In this document: positions 53,821-63,093 of the stretch, in pieces
Layout: every line of letters starts with the position of its first letter
Position numbering within the stretch: the first letter of the stretch is position 1
NCBI RefSeq assembly: GCF_010233585.1
Contig: NZ_CP045997.1
Span: 754,522-818,521 of the forward strand
DNA length: 64,000 nt
DNA from: Spirosoma endbachense
GTDB taxonomy: Bacteria; Bacteroidota; Bacteroidia; Cytophagales; Spirosomataceae
Direction of reading: 5' to 3'
Notes under the pieces: generated by a model
Told to the model about the DNA's origin: nothing
Database searches by the model: none
Seen by the model: the letters and a program-made list of their open reading frames with translations, nothing else
Translations under genes and position numbers: made by a program

Positions 53821-55329
53821 ATGCAAGTGGCGTGGAAACAAGTCGGGGCCGTTGTTGCTCTGCTATTCACAACGAGTTTATCAGGAACGTATGCCCAGAG
53901 TACGCCCACTACAGCGTCGACCGGTGACGTTACTGCAGCTTTAGCGGCTGGTGCACCCGCCCGGCTAAATTTATTGCAGTGCATCGAGATTGCTCAGCAA
54001 AACAATATCACTGTTCGACAAGGACAACTTACTGTCGCCAACAATGATTTACTGTTGCACCAGTCACGCCTGAACTTATTGCCGACAACGAATTTTCAAG
54101 CCAATCAGGGCCTGAATGGAGGACGGAGTATTAACCCACAATCCAATGGATTTGTCCAGCAGTCAATTGTGTCGGGTAGTTATCAATTAAACGGGGCAGT
54201 AACCCTGTATAATGGGCTGGTATTGCGGAATACGATCAAGCAAAATGACCTGATCCTTCAGGCCAGCCAGCACGAGTTAAAAGCAACCCAAAACAACATA
54301 TCACTGACTGTTGCGCAAAATTATTTAAATGTGCTAACGGGCACAGAGCAATTATCTATTGCACAACGTCAGTCTGAAGTGACAAGAGCCCAATTGGACC
54401 GGACCCAACGACTGGTCAATGCCGGATCGGCTCCGGAAGCAAATCTGTTTGAACTTCGGGCAACCCTGGCCAGTAATGAAGTCGATATCGTAACGGCCCA
54501 AAATACGCTCGATCTGGCTAAAGTTGCGCTGCTTCAGGCTATGAATGTACCAATTAATCAGGCATTTGAAGTGGAGCCGATAAATGTGCCAGATCCCGGT
54601 TTAGATCCTTATACGGCTACTGTTCAGCAACTCTTTGACATAGCCGCGACAAATTTACCCGAAGTGAAGGGAGCCGATATGCGTGTTAAGAGTGCGGCTT
54701 TGGGTGTGCAAGTGGCTAAAGGAGCCCTTTATCCGGTCCTGTCGCTAAACGGTAACTTGAGTAGTATTTATTCCAGTGCGGCTAATAAACAGTCAATAGC
54801 AACCGGTACAACATCGCAACAGATTACGGGCTTTTTTATGGATGCCAATGGGGCACAACAGCCTGTTTATTCTACGGTACCTAATTTTAATGTTAGCGAT
54901 GTTACTTATATTGATCAGCTACAAAATAACTTTAACCGGTCGGCATCTTTATTTCTGCGGGTCCCAATCTTTCAGGGAAATCTGTCACGAAATAGAATCA
55001 CTACGGCCAAAATTCAGCAGCAGAATGCTGAACTAACGGCCCAGAATACGCGCCTGACACTTCGGCAACAGATTGAAACGGCCTACACGGGTATGCGAGC
55101 TGCCGCCAACAAATTCCGGGCGACACAAGTGCAGGTATCATCGCTCGAAAAAGCGTTTCAGGTTGCTGAGAGCCGGTTAAACGCCGGGGCTATCAATGCA
55201 ACAGATTACAGCATTGCCAAAACAAATCTCGACCGTGCCAGAGCTAGCCTGGTGCAGGCTAAATACGATTACGTTTTCCGTACCAAGATTTTAGACTATT
55301 ACCAAAACAAACCACTCGCCTTCAATTAG
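53821..55329 (+). CDS. TolC-family outer-membrane efflux protein
   Basis: 502 residues from ATG 53821, which gives a signal peptide (KQVGAVVALLFTTSLSGTYAQ); the frame continues upstream to ATG 53737 without one. Two TolC repeats with helical hairpins (QHELKATQNNISLTVAQNYLNVLTGTEQLSIAQRQ; NRITTAKIQQQNAELTAQNTRLTLRQQIETAYTGM). It forms the outer-membrane tunnel of a tripartite exporter with the HlyD adaptor next door. Gap to the adaptor is 95 bases. Confidence 0.9.
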   Translation: MQVAWKQVGAVVALLFTTSLSGTYAQSTPTTASTGDVTAALAAGAPARLNLLQCIEIAQQNNITVRQGQLTVANNDLLLHQSRLNLLPTTNFQANQGLNGGRSINPQSNGFVQQSIVSGSYQLNGAVTLYNGLVLRNTIKQNDLILQASQHELKATQNNISLTVAQNYLNVLTGTEQLSIAQRQSEVTRAQLDRTQRLVNAGSAPEANLFELRATLASNEVDIVTAQNTLDLAKVALLQAMNVPINQAFEVEPINVPDPGLDPYTATVQQLFDIAATNLPEVKGADMRVKSAALGVQVAKGALYPVLSLNGNLSSIYSSAANKQSIATGTTSQQITGFFMDANGAQQPVYSTVPNFNVSDVTYIDQLQNNFNRSASLFLRVPIFQGNLSRNRITTAKIQQQNAELTAQNTRLTLRQQIETAYTGMRAAANKFRATQVQVSSLEKAFQVAESRLNAGAINATDYSIAKTNLDRARASLVQAKYDYVFRTKILDYYQNKPLAFN

Positions 55330-55424
55330 CGAATGTGTGAATTGTTGAATGACCGGACTGGCGTTCACGAGGATGATTTCTCGTCAAACTATTCATAAAT
55401 TCGCTCGTTCACAATTCAACCATT

Positions 55425-56843
55425 ATGAGAAAGAAGTCAAACAGGATTTGGTGGATATTAGGGGGAATAATTGTTCTGCTTGTTGGCGGATTAGTCGCTG
55501 CCAAACAAACAGGCATGATTGGCAAACCTAAATCGACAGAAGTAGATTTTGCCACCGTTAAGCGGACCAATATTACCGAGCGGGTTAGCGCATCCGGGCG
55601 TGTTCAACCCCAGGTTGAAGTAAAAATCAGCCCTGATGTATCCGGTGAAATTATTGGTCTCTACGTTAATGAAGGCGACCCGGTTAAAGCAGGCCAGTTG
55701 TTGTGTCGTATCCGGCCTGATAACTACGAATCGATGATGGCTCGTGCCAAAGCAACGGTCAACCAGAGCAGGGCACAGCTTGAACAGTCGAAGGCATCGG
55801 TAGCCCAGTCGAACGCTCGTCTGATTCGGGCGAAAGCCGATTATGACCGAACCCGTAAACTCTTTACGGATAAAGTTGTATCATCGGCTGATCTGGAAAC
55901 CAGTGAAGCTAACTTTAATGTAGCGAAGCAGGAAGTTGAAGCCGCGAATGCCAATGTTCGGGCTGCCCAGTTTAATATTCAGAGTGCGGAAGCCAGCCAG
56001 CGTGATGCCAGTGAGAACCTGCGTAAAACCACCATTTACTCGCCTGTAAATGGAACGGTGTCGAAGCTGAACATTGAATTGGGAGAGCGGGTAGTTGGTA
56101 CATCGCAGATGGCCGGAACCGAGATCATGCGCATTGCCAATCTCCAAAATATGGAGGTGCGCGTCAATGTGAACGAGAACGATATTGTTCGCGCTAATTT
56201 GGGCGATACGGCCGACATTGAAGTCGATTCATATACCACCGCTGGCCGTAAATTCAAAGGTGTTGTGTATGAGATTGCCAATACCGCCAATGGCCTGACG
56301 AGTTCGTCAGGGGCAGCCGCTGCGGCTACGGTTTCGGCTGATGCTGTTACGGAGTTTGAGGTAAAAGTAAAAATCCTCAATAATTCGTATGCTGATCTGT
56401 TGGCGCAGAAAGACAAAAAGGGCTATCCATTTAAGCCGGGAATGACCGCTTCTGTTGAGATCATCACCGACCGGAAATCAGGTGTAGTGGCTGTTCCGAT
56501 TGCCGCCGTAACAACACGCGGAGTTGGCATTGACGCTACCGGGCAGAAAGAAAAGTCGGATGATGACGACAATAACGCCGTTCAACCACCAGCCGATCAG
56601 CCCGAAAAGAAAGATAAACCCAAAGAAATTGTGTTCGTCAATGTTGGCGGGAAAGCCACCCAGCGCGAGGTAAAAACGGGCATCAGCGACTTTGAGAACA
56701 TCGAAATCCTGTCGGGTCTGAAACCGGGCGAACAGATTATCTCCGGGCCATTTATCGCTGTATCGAAGAAGCTCAAAGATGGTGAACTGATCACGAAGCG
56801 TGATCCGAATAAAAATAAGAAGAAAGAAGATAAGGACGAGTAA
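55425..56843 (+). CDS. HlyD/MacA-type periplasmic adaptor
   Basis: 472 residues: one N-terminal membrane helix (residues 8-26), a lipoyl/barrel region (VSASGRVQPQVEVKISPDVSGEIIGLYVNEGDPVKAGQLLCRI), a long helical hairpin (about 100-195), then the beta-barrel domain and a charged C-terminus rich in D and K. This belongs to MacA-like adaptors that usually serve an ABC permease (MacB). No permease gene follows: a RAYT transposase and opposite-strand genes come next. Confidence 0.9.
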   Translation: MRKKSNRIWWILGGIIVLLVGGLVAAKQTGMIGKPKSTEVDFATVKRTNITERVSASGRVQPQVEVKISPDVSGEIIGLYVNEGDPVKAGQLLCRIRPDNYESMMARAKATVNQSRAQLEQSKASVAQSNARLIRAKADYDRTRKLFTDKVVSSADLETSEANFNVAKQEVEAANANVRAAQFNIQSAEASQRDASENLRKTTIYSPVNGTVSKLNIELGERVVGTSQMAGTEIMRIANLQNMEVRVNVNENDIVRANLGDTADIEVDSYTTAGRKFKGVVYEIANTANGLTSSSGAAAAATVSADAVTEFEVKVKILNNSYADLLAQKDKKGYPFKPGMTASVEIITDRKSGVVAVPIAAVTTRGVGIDATGQKEKSDDDDNNAVQPPADQPEKKDKPKEIVFVNVGGKATQREVKTGISDFENIEILSGLKPGEQIISGPFIAVSKKLKDGELITKRDPNKNKKKEDKDE

Positions 56844-56848
56844 TATGC

Positions 56849-56881
56849 AGACCTATAAGGTTTTTGAAACCTTATAGGTCT
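56849..56881. repeat. RAYT-associated palindrome, left copy
   Basis: 15-bp arms 56849-56863 and 56867-56881, loop TTG. It starts 5 bases after the adaptor stop, and can also serve as its terminator. The sequence is the exact inverse complement of the copy at 57584 (loop CAA), both followed by TTCGG on the right. Confidence 0.85.
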
Positions 56882-56939
56882 TTCGGTTTTCGCTGATACG
56901 TTAAGGCAGCTATCACGTCTTATTGGGAAACCGAAACCA

Positions 56940-57572
56940 ATGTATAGCAATCCTTTATTGCCGGGACAATACTATCATCTTTATAATCACGCTGTTGGTA
57001 ACGAAAATCTATTTCGACAACCTGCGAACTACCAGTTTTTCTTAGATCGTTACCGGAGTTATATTTTCCCCATAGCCCGCACTTATGCCTACTGTCTGAT
57101 GCCGAATCATTTTCACCTGCTGGTTCAAATTCGGGAAGAAGCGGAGCTGATAAATCACAATCGGCAGCTAAAAAAACGCCCATCAGAACAAAAGGATTCC
57201 CTGCTGGATGTATCTTCATTTGTGATGCAACAGTTTAGCAATTTCTTTAATAGCTATGCAAAGGCGTTCAATCGTAGATTCGACCGAAAAGGAGCCTTGT
57301 TTCTTGACTATTTGCGCCGGAAACCAGTGGAAACGGAAGCTTATTTTACGACGTTAATGGTCTACATTCATCGCAATCCTATACATCATGGATTTTGCCA
57401 AAACGTAAATGATTGGGTCTACTCTTCTCTCCATTCGATTAGTAGCAGTAAATCAACGCGCCTGGAGCGGAATGCTGTACTCGATTGGTTTGGCGGTGTT
57501 GAACCTTACCTCGCCTTTCATGAACAGAATTGTATCATCCCTACGGATGAAGACTGGGAATTTGGCGATTAA
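56940..57572 (+). CDS. REP-associated tyrosine transposase (RAYT, Y1 family)
   Basis: 210 residues. HUH motif at 57-59 (NHFHLLV, preceded by YAYCLMP) and catalytic Y142 in VYIHRNP match the RAYT/TnpA-REP branch of the IS200-like Y1 transposases. Start and stop are intact. Unlike mobile IS elements it is a single-copy domesticated-type gene with palindromes on both sides (56849 and 57584), as expected if it acts on these hairpins in single-stranded DNA. It sits just after the TolC-HlyD operon. Confidence 0.9.
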   Translation: MYSNPLLPGQYYHLYNHAVGNENLFRQPANYQFFLDRYRSYIFPIARTYAYCLMPNHFHLLVQIREEAELINHNRQLKKRPSEQKDSLLDVSSFVMQQFSNFFNSYAKAFNRRFDRKGALFLDYLRRKPVETEAYFTTLMVYIHRNPIHHGFCQNVNDWVYSSLHSISSSKSTRLERNAVLDWFGGVEPYLAFHEQNCIIPTDEDWEFGD

Positions 57573-57583
57573 TTCATTCTTTT

Positions 57584-57633
57584 AGACCTATAAGGTTTCA
57601 AAAACCTTATAGGTCTTTCGGCCTTATAGGTCT
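57584..57633. repeat. RAYT-associated palindrome, right copy plus half repeat
   Basis: 15-bp arms 57584-57598 and 57602-57616, loop CAA. A further half arm CCTTATAGGTCT follows at 57622-57633 after TTCGG. It begins 12 bases after the RAYT stop and is shared with the convergent DUF3999 end as a terminator. Confidence 0.85.
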
Positions 57634-58868
57634 GGTTTAGGGCTCGATTTTCCCATTTCCCGCAACATCCGATACGACAGAACTCCCAGTATCGCCAATA
57701 CCAGCCCTAGTGCAGGCCAGATGATCCGACGATCACTGAAAAGAGACGTAGTTTCGGTCCTGTGGGAGCTAATGGAACGAATGCTTCCGACCTGAACAAT
57801 AGGCGGATTGGCCGGAAGATTATTTTTGAAATAGGCCAGATCGTAAGCTGGAGCGGCAACAGTTTCTGCACAGAAACGGAGTAGATAGGATGAATCAGCC
57901 GTCAGGTTCGCCAACAGAAATGTGGCATGCTGATACGCCCGAACATCGCTGACAACCAGCGGTTGATTGTCGTCGTTGGCGATGATCACGTATAAATCCT
58001 TCGCTTTCAGGCCCGGCAGGTAGATCACACTACTGTCTGTTGAGCTTAATTCGATCGTTCGAACAACGTCAAACCACTGTTCCAGGCGGCCCCGTTTTTT
58101 TTTGCGCGTTCGAAATTGACCAACGACGGCCTGCCGTCTAAATGGTGCAGACGCCCTGAAACGGATACTAAGTTTATCGAAGCGGGCATCACTGGTTCGG
58201 CTAAGGTGGACGTAGGTTTGTTTATCACTACTGTCTCTCTGCGAAATCGTGACGTCAGGAATCAGCGAAAAATCACCTGCTTTGGCGGCTGTCTGATAGT
58301 AGCCAATTCGTAGAATATTTAATGGGGTGCTTAACGAGTCGTTAATGTCGAGCCGGTAATACTCGTAATCGCTTAAGGGAAAGTCCAGTCGTTTCGTTTC
58401 GGTCGTGCTAACGTTGGTCTGAGTGGGTTCCAGCCACAAATTGTCATCGATTGCATACCAGTTTTGGGCGTCTGAACTACCACTAAGCCTGGCCTTTTTA
58501 CCCACATTCGTATTTTTAATAAGAAGGCCGAGTGAGTTAATCCGATTTTTAGCCCGATTCCGTAGGATCACCGTTGTGGCCACATGCGGTAACGCTTTTC
58601 GGCTCACGACCTCATAATCGATAAATCGGGCTACCTGACTTGGTTGCTGACGAATCAATAGATAAGGAATCTCATGCTTTTGATGGTCATACAGCCGGAT
58701 GTCAGTCAGGCCCGTATTGAGTTGCCCAACCACATCGGGGGGTAATTTAATACGATGATAGCCTGGTTGATGAACCGCTTTGACAGGAGCCTCCAGACGA
58801 AACGATTGCGCCTGGCTTGTTATCGTTACAAAGAGGCTGACTATGGTTAGATAAATGAAGTGGTTCAT
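57624..58868 (-). CDS. DUF3999 family protein
   Basis: 414 residues: signal peptide (FVTITSQAQS), beta-sandwich regions (HRIKLPPDVVGQLNTGLTDIRLYDHQKHEIPYLL, FDKLSIRFRASAPFR) and a single C-terminal membrane helix (WPALGLVLAILGVLSYRML), followed by a short basic tail. This is the DUF3999 layout. Its ATG overlaps the DUF2339 TGA by 4 bases (ATGA) and these two families commonly pair, but the function is unknown. Confidence 0.82.
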   Translation of the reverse strand: MNHFIYLTIVSLFVTITSQAQSFRLEAPVKAVHQPGYHRIKLPPDVVGQLNTGLTDIRLYDHQKHEIPYLLIRQQPSQVARFIDYEVVSRKALPHVATTVILRNRAKNRINSLGLLIKNTNVGKKARLSGSSDAQNWYAIDDNLWLEPTQTNVSTTETKRLDFPLSDYEYYRLDINDSLSTPLNILRIGYYQTAAKAGDFSLIPDVTISQRDSSDKQTYVHLSRTSDARFDKLSIRFRASAPFRRQAVVGQFRTRKKKRGRLEQWFDVVRTIELSSTDSSVIYLPGLKAKDLYVIIANDDNQPLVVSDVRAYQHATFLLANLTADSSYLLRFCAETVAAPAYDLAYFKNNLPANPPIVQVGSIRSISSHRTETTSLFSDRRIIWPALGLVLAILGVLSYRMLREMGKSSPKPDL

Positions 58869-61339
58869 TGTTCAGCCGTCGGTGGTGTCGTATCGTTGGC
58901 TAGTATTAACTGTTTGATTCGCTGATACATGAACGATATGATGAGCAATAACGCACCTAACGAGATAAAGGCAGCAATGCGTCCTCCTTCGGAAATGCCC
59001 TGAAGATCGTAAAAGAATAATTTCAATAGGGTCAGCGCAAATAAGCTAAGCGACATAATCCGGAATACCCGGTTTCGGCGGGTGAGGCCCAGATACATGA
59101 AGGCAAAGGCGCATACACCCCAAATAATTGGCAGCCCTACTTTATTGGTTTGCACGAGCAGAGCGTAATAGCGGTCATCGACAACAATTTTCTGAGCGGG
59201 TTGGCGGGCAATATCGGCTTCCGAAAAGTTGAAGTAAAGAACATGGGCAACTAATTCATAGCTCGCGATATAAACCACGACAAACCCTAGAAACCAGGGC
59301 CAGATTTTAGTAAGTAGTGGTGGTATAGGCTCCAGAAGTGCCTTGACCTGGCTTCCTAAAACCAGAATGCCAACTACCGCAGCCAGGCTGAGATAATGGA
59401 ACGGATAGCCAATTAAGCTCGGTTCATCCCCTCGATAATACGTACCTAATAGCTCCAGAACGGCAGGGCTGAATAGCGTTATGAACAGGATCAGACCTAG
59501 TAGACCAAGTGCCGACGTTTGCAGCAGCCAGCTACGAACCGGATAGCGTCGGGCTATCAGCAAGAGCACAAATGCAAACGAAAGATGATATGTACCCAGC
59601 AAAATCGTGCGGTTAGGTCCGAAACCAAAGGCCGTTATGAGCTGATAATTTACTTCGAACGCACCACTTAAATAAATTGTAATAAGCGTGAGGTATCGTA
59701 TGATCCGGGAATAAGCCGGTACGCTCAACTGACCCAGCCACAACTGAAAAGGCGATGTCTGATTGCGAAGCAGACGGCTGGTAATCACCAGACCAATGAT
59801 GGAAACGATGCTGGTAATGAATGCTTTATTCACTATGATTGGTAGGGGAGGGATAGACGCAACGCCGTAAAGATTGGCCCAGTCCATGCTCAGGCTGATG
59901 AGCATCAAACCCATCACAACGATAGCCCCCGTCGCTATCAGCGTAATTCCGGAACGCTGGGCCAGCCATAATAACAATACAGCTTCCAGTGCCCAGAACA
60001 TAGTGATAAAATTGCCATCCAACTGCACGGGTATTGTCAGGCTGGCGAATGTAATAATAAGCCCGATGAGCAGGTAAATGAGGGTACGATCAACGAATTC
60101 ACGCCGGTATAAAAGCAGGGCAATACCCGCGTTTATAACCGCCAGCCCTGCTGTAAACAGACCCTGGTAGGCACCCTGATTAATAGAACTTAAAATAAAC
60201 ATCCCCGCGCCGTAGTAAAACGCCGTATTGCTCATAAGCAGGCTGATTTCTACCGCCGAAAATTTCTTGCGTTCCTTCAGGTTATAAATCAGATTCATCG
60301 CCATAAACACCAGGTAAAATAACGTGGCGAAGATCAGGGCTCCCAGGTAAGGAGCGTTCTTTACGCCATTGACTTCACCGCTAAGCCACAGACTATAAAG
60401 AAGCACCGTGAAACCATAAGCCACAAAATGGACGATATTCCACTTTTTGAAATAGGCTAACACCAGCATCCCACAATCTAGAACAAGTAGGTAGGTGAAA
60501 AAAACGATGTAGTTTCCCTGGCCCGAACTAGCCATAAAGGGAGTGGCAAATCCGCCAATGAGTGACATGATGGCCAAAGCAGGGCGATTGTAAGCAATGG
60601 CTAACAGGACAGAGAAGCCGGTAATGACGACCATCAACACGAAAGCCACTGTCTGGCTAAAAATCTTATAGTCCGAAAAGGCGATGGCAATGGTGAAATA
60701 AAGAACCGATAAGCCACCCGCGACCAGTACGGAACTAAAGGCTACGAACGAATTGCGCATGCGGTGTGCTACGCCCAACAATAGTCCACCGGCCAGAATG
60801 CCGATCAAAACCCGGCCAATTTCGTTGATCCACTGCTGGTCGATGGCGAATTTCACAAAGTATCCAATCCCCGCAACCAGAATTGCAATACCAATCTTGT
60901 TGATTAGATTTTCGCCGATGAATTTTTCCAGATCGGGATTTTCAGCGAGAAAACGCTGGAAAAACGAAGGCGTTGGCTCCGCTGGAATAATGGGTTGAGG
61001 AATGGGCCGGAGAGAGGGTATTTCCGGTGTTGGTTCAGGCTTAATGTCAGGTACAGTTGCCAGCGGCAACACAAGCTCAGGTTCCGGTACAACTACCGGA
61101 GGAGCTTCTATGGGAGGAATTGCCACGACAGGTGGCTGCTCGACGGCACGCTCAGGGATTAGTTCGGGAGCTGGAGCAGGCCCGGCATTATTGACGATCT
61201 CATTCCGAAATTTAAGCAGATCATTGCGTAGATTAGTCAGATCGGTATGTTGATTTTCGAGCAACTGTTTGACGGCACTAAACCGACTGTTGGCAACAAT
61301 GACCAGTACAATCAGAACAAAGAGTAAAAAGGCTTCCAT
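58865..61339 (-). CDS. DUF2339 multi-spanning membrane protein
   Basis: 824 residues: N-terminal helix, coiled coil (about 20-48), proline-rich linker (about 55-120, with many P/E/V), then more than 20 hydrophobic helices, including NLINKIGIAILVAGIGYFVKFAIDQQWI. DUF2339 proteins are of unknown role; their pairing with DUF3999 suggests a joint membrane complex acting on the envelope (inference). Confidence 0.85.
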   Translation of the reverse strand: MEAFLLFVLIVLVIVANSRFSAVKQLLENQHTDLTNLRNDLLKFRNEIVNNAGPAPAPELIPERAVEQPPVVAIPPIEAPPVVVPEPELVLPLATVPDIKPEPTPEIPSLRPIPQPIIPAEPTPSFFQRFLAENPDLEKFIGENLINKIGIAILVAGIGYFVKFAIDQQWINEIGRVLIGILAGGLLLGVAHRMRNSFVAFSSVLVAGGLSVLYFTIAIAFSDYKIFSQTVAFVLMVVITGFSVLLAIAYNRPALAIMSLIGGFATPFMASSGQGNYIVFFTYLLVLDCGMLVLAYFKKWNIVHFVAYGFTVLLYSLWLSGEVNGVKNAPYLGALIFATLFYLVFMAMNLIYNLKERKKFSAVEISLLMSNTAFYYGAGMFILSSINQGAYQGLFTAGLAVINAGIALLLYRREFVDRTLIYLLIGLIITFASLTIPVQLDGNFITMFWALEAVLLLWLAQRSGITLIATGAIVVMGLMLISLSMDWANLYGVASIPPLPIIVNKAFITSIVSIIGLVITSRLLRNQTSPFQLWLGQLSVPAYSRIIRYLTLITIYLSGAFEVNYQLITAFGFGPNRTILLGTYHLSFAFVLLLIARRYPVRSWLLQTSALGLLGLILFITLFSPAVLELLGTYYRGDEPSLIGYPFHYLSLAAVVGILVLGSQVKALLEPIPPLLTKIWPWFLGFVVVYIASYELVAHVLYFNFSEADIARQPAQKIVVDDRYYALLVQTNKVGLPIIWGVCAFAFMYLGLTRRNRVFRIMSLSLFALTLLKLFFYDLQGISEGGRIAAFISLGALLLIISFMYQRIKQLILANDTTPPTAEQ

Positions 61340-61524
61340 TTTGAGGTAAAAGGCAGATTTAGAGTGGTGTTACGGAGGTATAGACAGACAAATATGCAAA
61401 AAATAGAACGCCCTATTACACCTAACTTTCTAATAGGTAAGACAACTTAGTCATCGGTCGATTGGTACGGAAAAGCCTGACTGGCAAACTTGTCAGGCAT
61501 TGGCTTTCTTCCGTTCTTTACCCC

Positions 61525-62529
61525 ATGAAAGTATCGCAACCCGTTCGGCTGACAATGGTAGGTGGGGGAAGTTGGGCGACTGCGCTCGTCAAAATCCTTT
61601 CCGAAAATAACGTCAGTATAAAATGGTGGCTTCGCAAAACATCTGATGCGGAACACATTAAAAAGTTTGGCCATAATCCCAGCTATCTGAGCGATGTGCA
61701 GATCAATACCCGAAAGGTGAAAGTCTGTACAAAAATTCGGGAGGCATTTCGAGATAGTGAGTATGTTGTATTGGCGGTCCCGGCTGCTTTTGTGGCCGAT
61801 GCGTTAACCGGGATAAAGCCCGACCATTTCACCGGCAAGTGCGTCATATCGGCTATTAAAGGCATGATTCCGGGTGCCAATCAGCTGGTAACCGATTGGG
61901 TTAGCGAGCAGTATGGCGTTCCGTCAGAGCGAATGTCGGTGATTGCCGGTCCCTGCCATGCCGAAGAAGTAGCTCTTGAAAAATATTCCTATCTGACCAT
62001 TGCCTCGCCCGATCCGGCCTGTGCTGAGAATGTGTCGAACCTGCTCCGGTGCCGGTTCGTACAGACCACACCCGTTGATGATATTTATGGCATTGAGTAC
62101 AGCGCCGTTATGAAAAATATCATCGCACTGGCTTGTGGCATTACCCGCGGACTGGGTTATGGCGACAATTTTCAGGCAGTGTTGGTATCCAACGCCATGC
62201 AGGAAATTAAGCGATTTGTTGATGCTATTTATCCTAAACATCGTGACCTGAGCGGCTCGGCTTACCTCGGTGATTTACTCGTAACGGCCTATTCGCCATT
62301 CAGCCGAAACCGAACCTTCGGAACGCTGATCGGTCGTGGGTATACCATTCAATCGGCACAGGCAGAAATGAACATGATCGCCGAGGGTTATTACGCGGTC
62401 AAGAGTATCTACGAAATCAACCGACGATTCAACGTCAAAATGCCGATTGTCGACGCGGTTTATACTATTCTTTACGAAAAAGCCGCGCCAACTGCAGAAA
62501 TGAATGCCTTGAAAGAGTTATTAACGTAA
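61525..62529 (+). CDS. gpsA: Glycerol-3-phosphate dehydrogenase [NAD(P)+]
   Basis: 334 residues from ATG 61525; the longer frame starts with TTG at 61462 and adds 21 residues without similarity. Rossmann motif GGGSWATALVKIL (13-25), catalytic K197 in YSAVMKNIIALACG, and GYGDNFQAVLVSNAMQEI near the active site. It reduces dihydroxyacetone phosphate for phospholipid synthesis. A 7-bp hairpin lies in its leader (61475-61498). Confidence 0.94.
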   Translation: MKVSQPVRLTMVGGGSWATALVKILSENNVSIKWWLRKTSDAEHIKKFGHNPSYLSDVQINTRKVKVCTKIREAFRDSEYVVLAVPAAFVADALTGIKPDHFTGKCVISAIKGMIPGANQLVTDWVSEQYGVPSERMSVIAGPCHAEEVALEKYSYLTIASPDPACAENVSNLLRCRFVQTTPVDDIYGIEYSAVMKNIIALACGITRGLGYGDNFQAVLVSNAMQEIKRFVDAIYPKHRDLSGSAYLGDLLVTAYSPFSRNRTFGTLIGRGYTIQSAQAEMNMIAEGYYAVKSIYEINRRFNVKMPIVDAVYTILYEKAAPTAEMNALKELLT

Positions 62530-62592
62530 TAGAGCTAAGCCGGATGAAAGTGATCGTTGCCAGGTATTAGCGCTGTTGTCGTATTGAATGGA
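61525..62592 (+). other. Coordinates used only as gpsA leader context: hairpin upstream at 61475-61498
   Basis: Immediately upstream of gpsA, GCCTGAC (61475-61481) and GTCAGGC (61492-61498) form a 7-bp stem with a 10-base loop, 27 bases before the ATG. It may be a leader structure; evidence is weak. This entry marks the gpsA region and is not a separate gene. Confidence 0.15.
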
Positions 62593-63073
62593 GAATATAA
62601 AAGACTTATTCAACGTATTTCCACGTCCGGGCCGGGTAGAGTGGATTGGCATTCGGCCAGAACGGCGGAACCCCGTAGACGTTGTGCAATCGGTCGAGGT
62701 GTCGGAGAAGAAGGGGCTGATTGGTGATCATTACAGCGGGCAGAGCGGAAATCGTCATATTACCCTCATTCAGGCCGAGCATTTGCCGGTCGTAGCTGCG
62801 CTGACTGGTCGCGACGAACTTGATCCGGGCATCGTTCGCCGAAATCTTGTCATTTCTGGGATTAATCTACTGGCCCTCAAAGAGCAGCAGATTGAGATTG
62901 GTGAGGTCGTACTTCAGGTTACCGGGCAGTGCCATCCCTGCTCCAAAATGGAAACGGCGCTTGGGCCTGGCGGTTACAATGCCATGCGTGGACACGGAGG
63001 CATGACTGCGAAGGTGATTCGGGGTGGAACAATACGAGTTGGGGATACCGTCGTCGTAACTAAACCGACCTGA
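62588..63073 (+). CDS. MOSC domain protein
   Basis: 161 residues of the MOSC beta-barrel: VDVVQSVEVSEKKGLIGDHYSGQSGNRHITLIQAEHL...IVRRNLVISGINLLALKEQQIEIGEVVLQVTGQCHPCSKME with C115 and C118. The conserved Cys is the sulfur/molybdenum-handling residue of the family. It follows gpsA by 58 bases. Function beyond sulfur or Mo-cofactor chemistry is not assigned. Confidence 0.85.
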   Translation: MENIKDLFNVFPRPGRVEWIGIRPERRNPVDVVQSVEVSEKKGLIGDHYSGQSGNRHITLIQAEHLPVVAALTGRDELDPGIVRRNLVISGINLLALKEQQIEIGEVVLQVTGQCHPCSKMETALGPGGYNAMRGHGGMTAKVIRGGTIRVGDTVVVTKPT

Positions 63074-63093
63074 TTGATATCAGTAATTCTAAA

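Noticed and set aside
61462..61524. N-terminal extension of gpsA from a TTG codon
   Set aside because: The 21 extra residues do not resemble GpsA, and ATG 61525 starts directly before the Rossmann motif.
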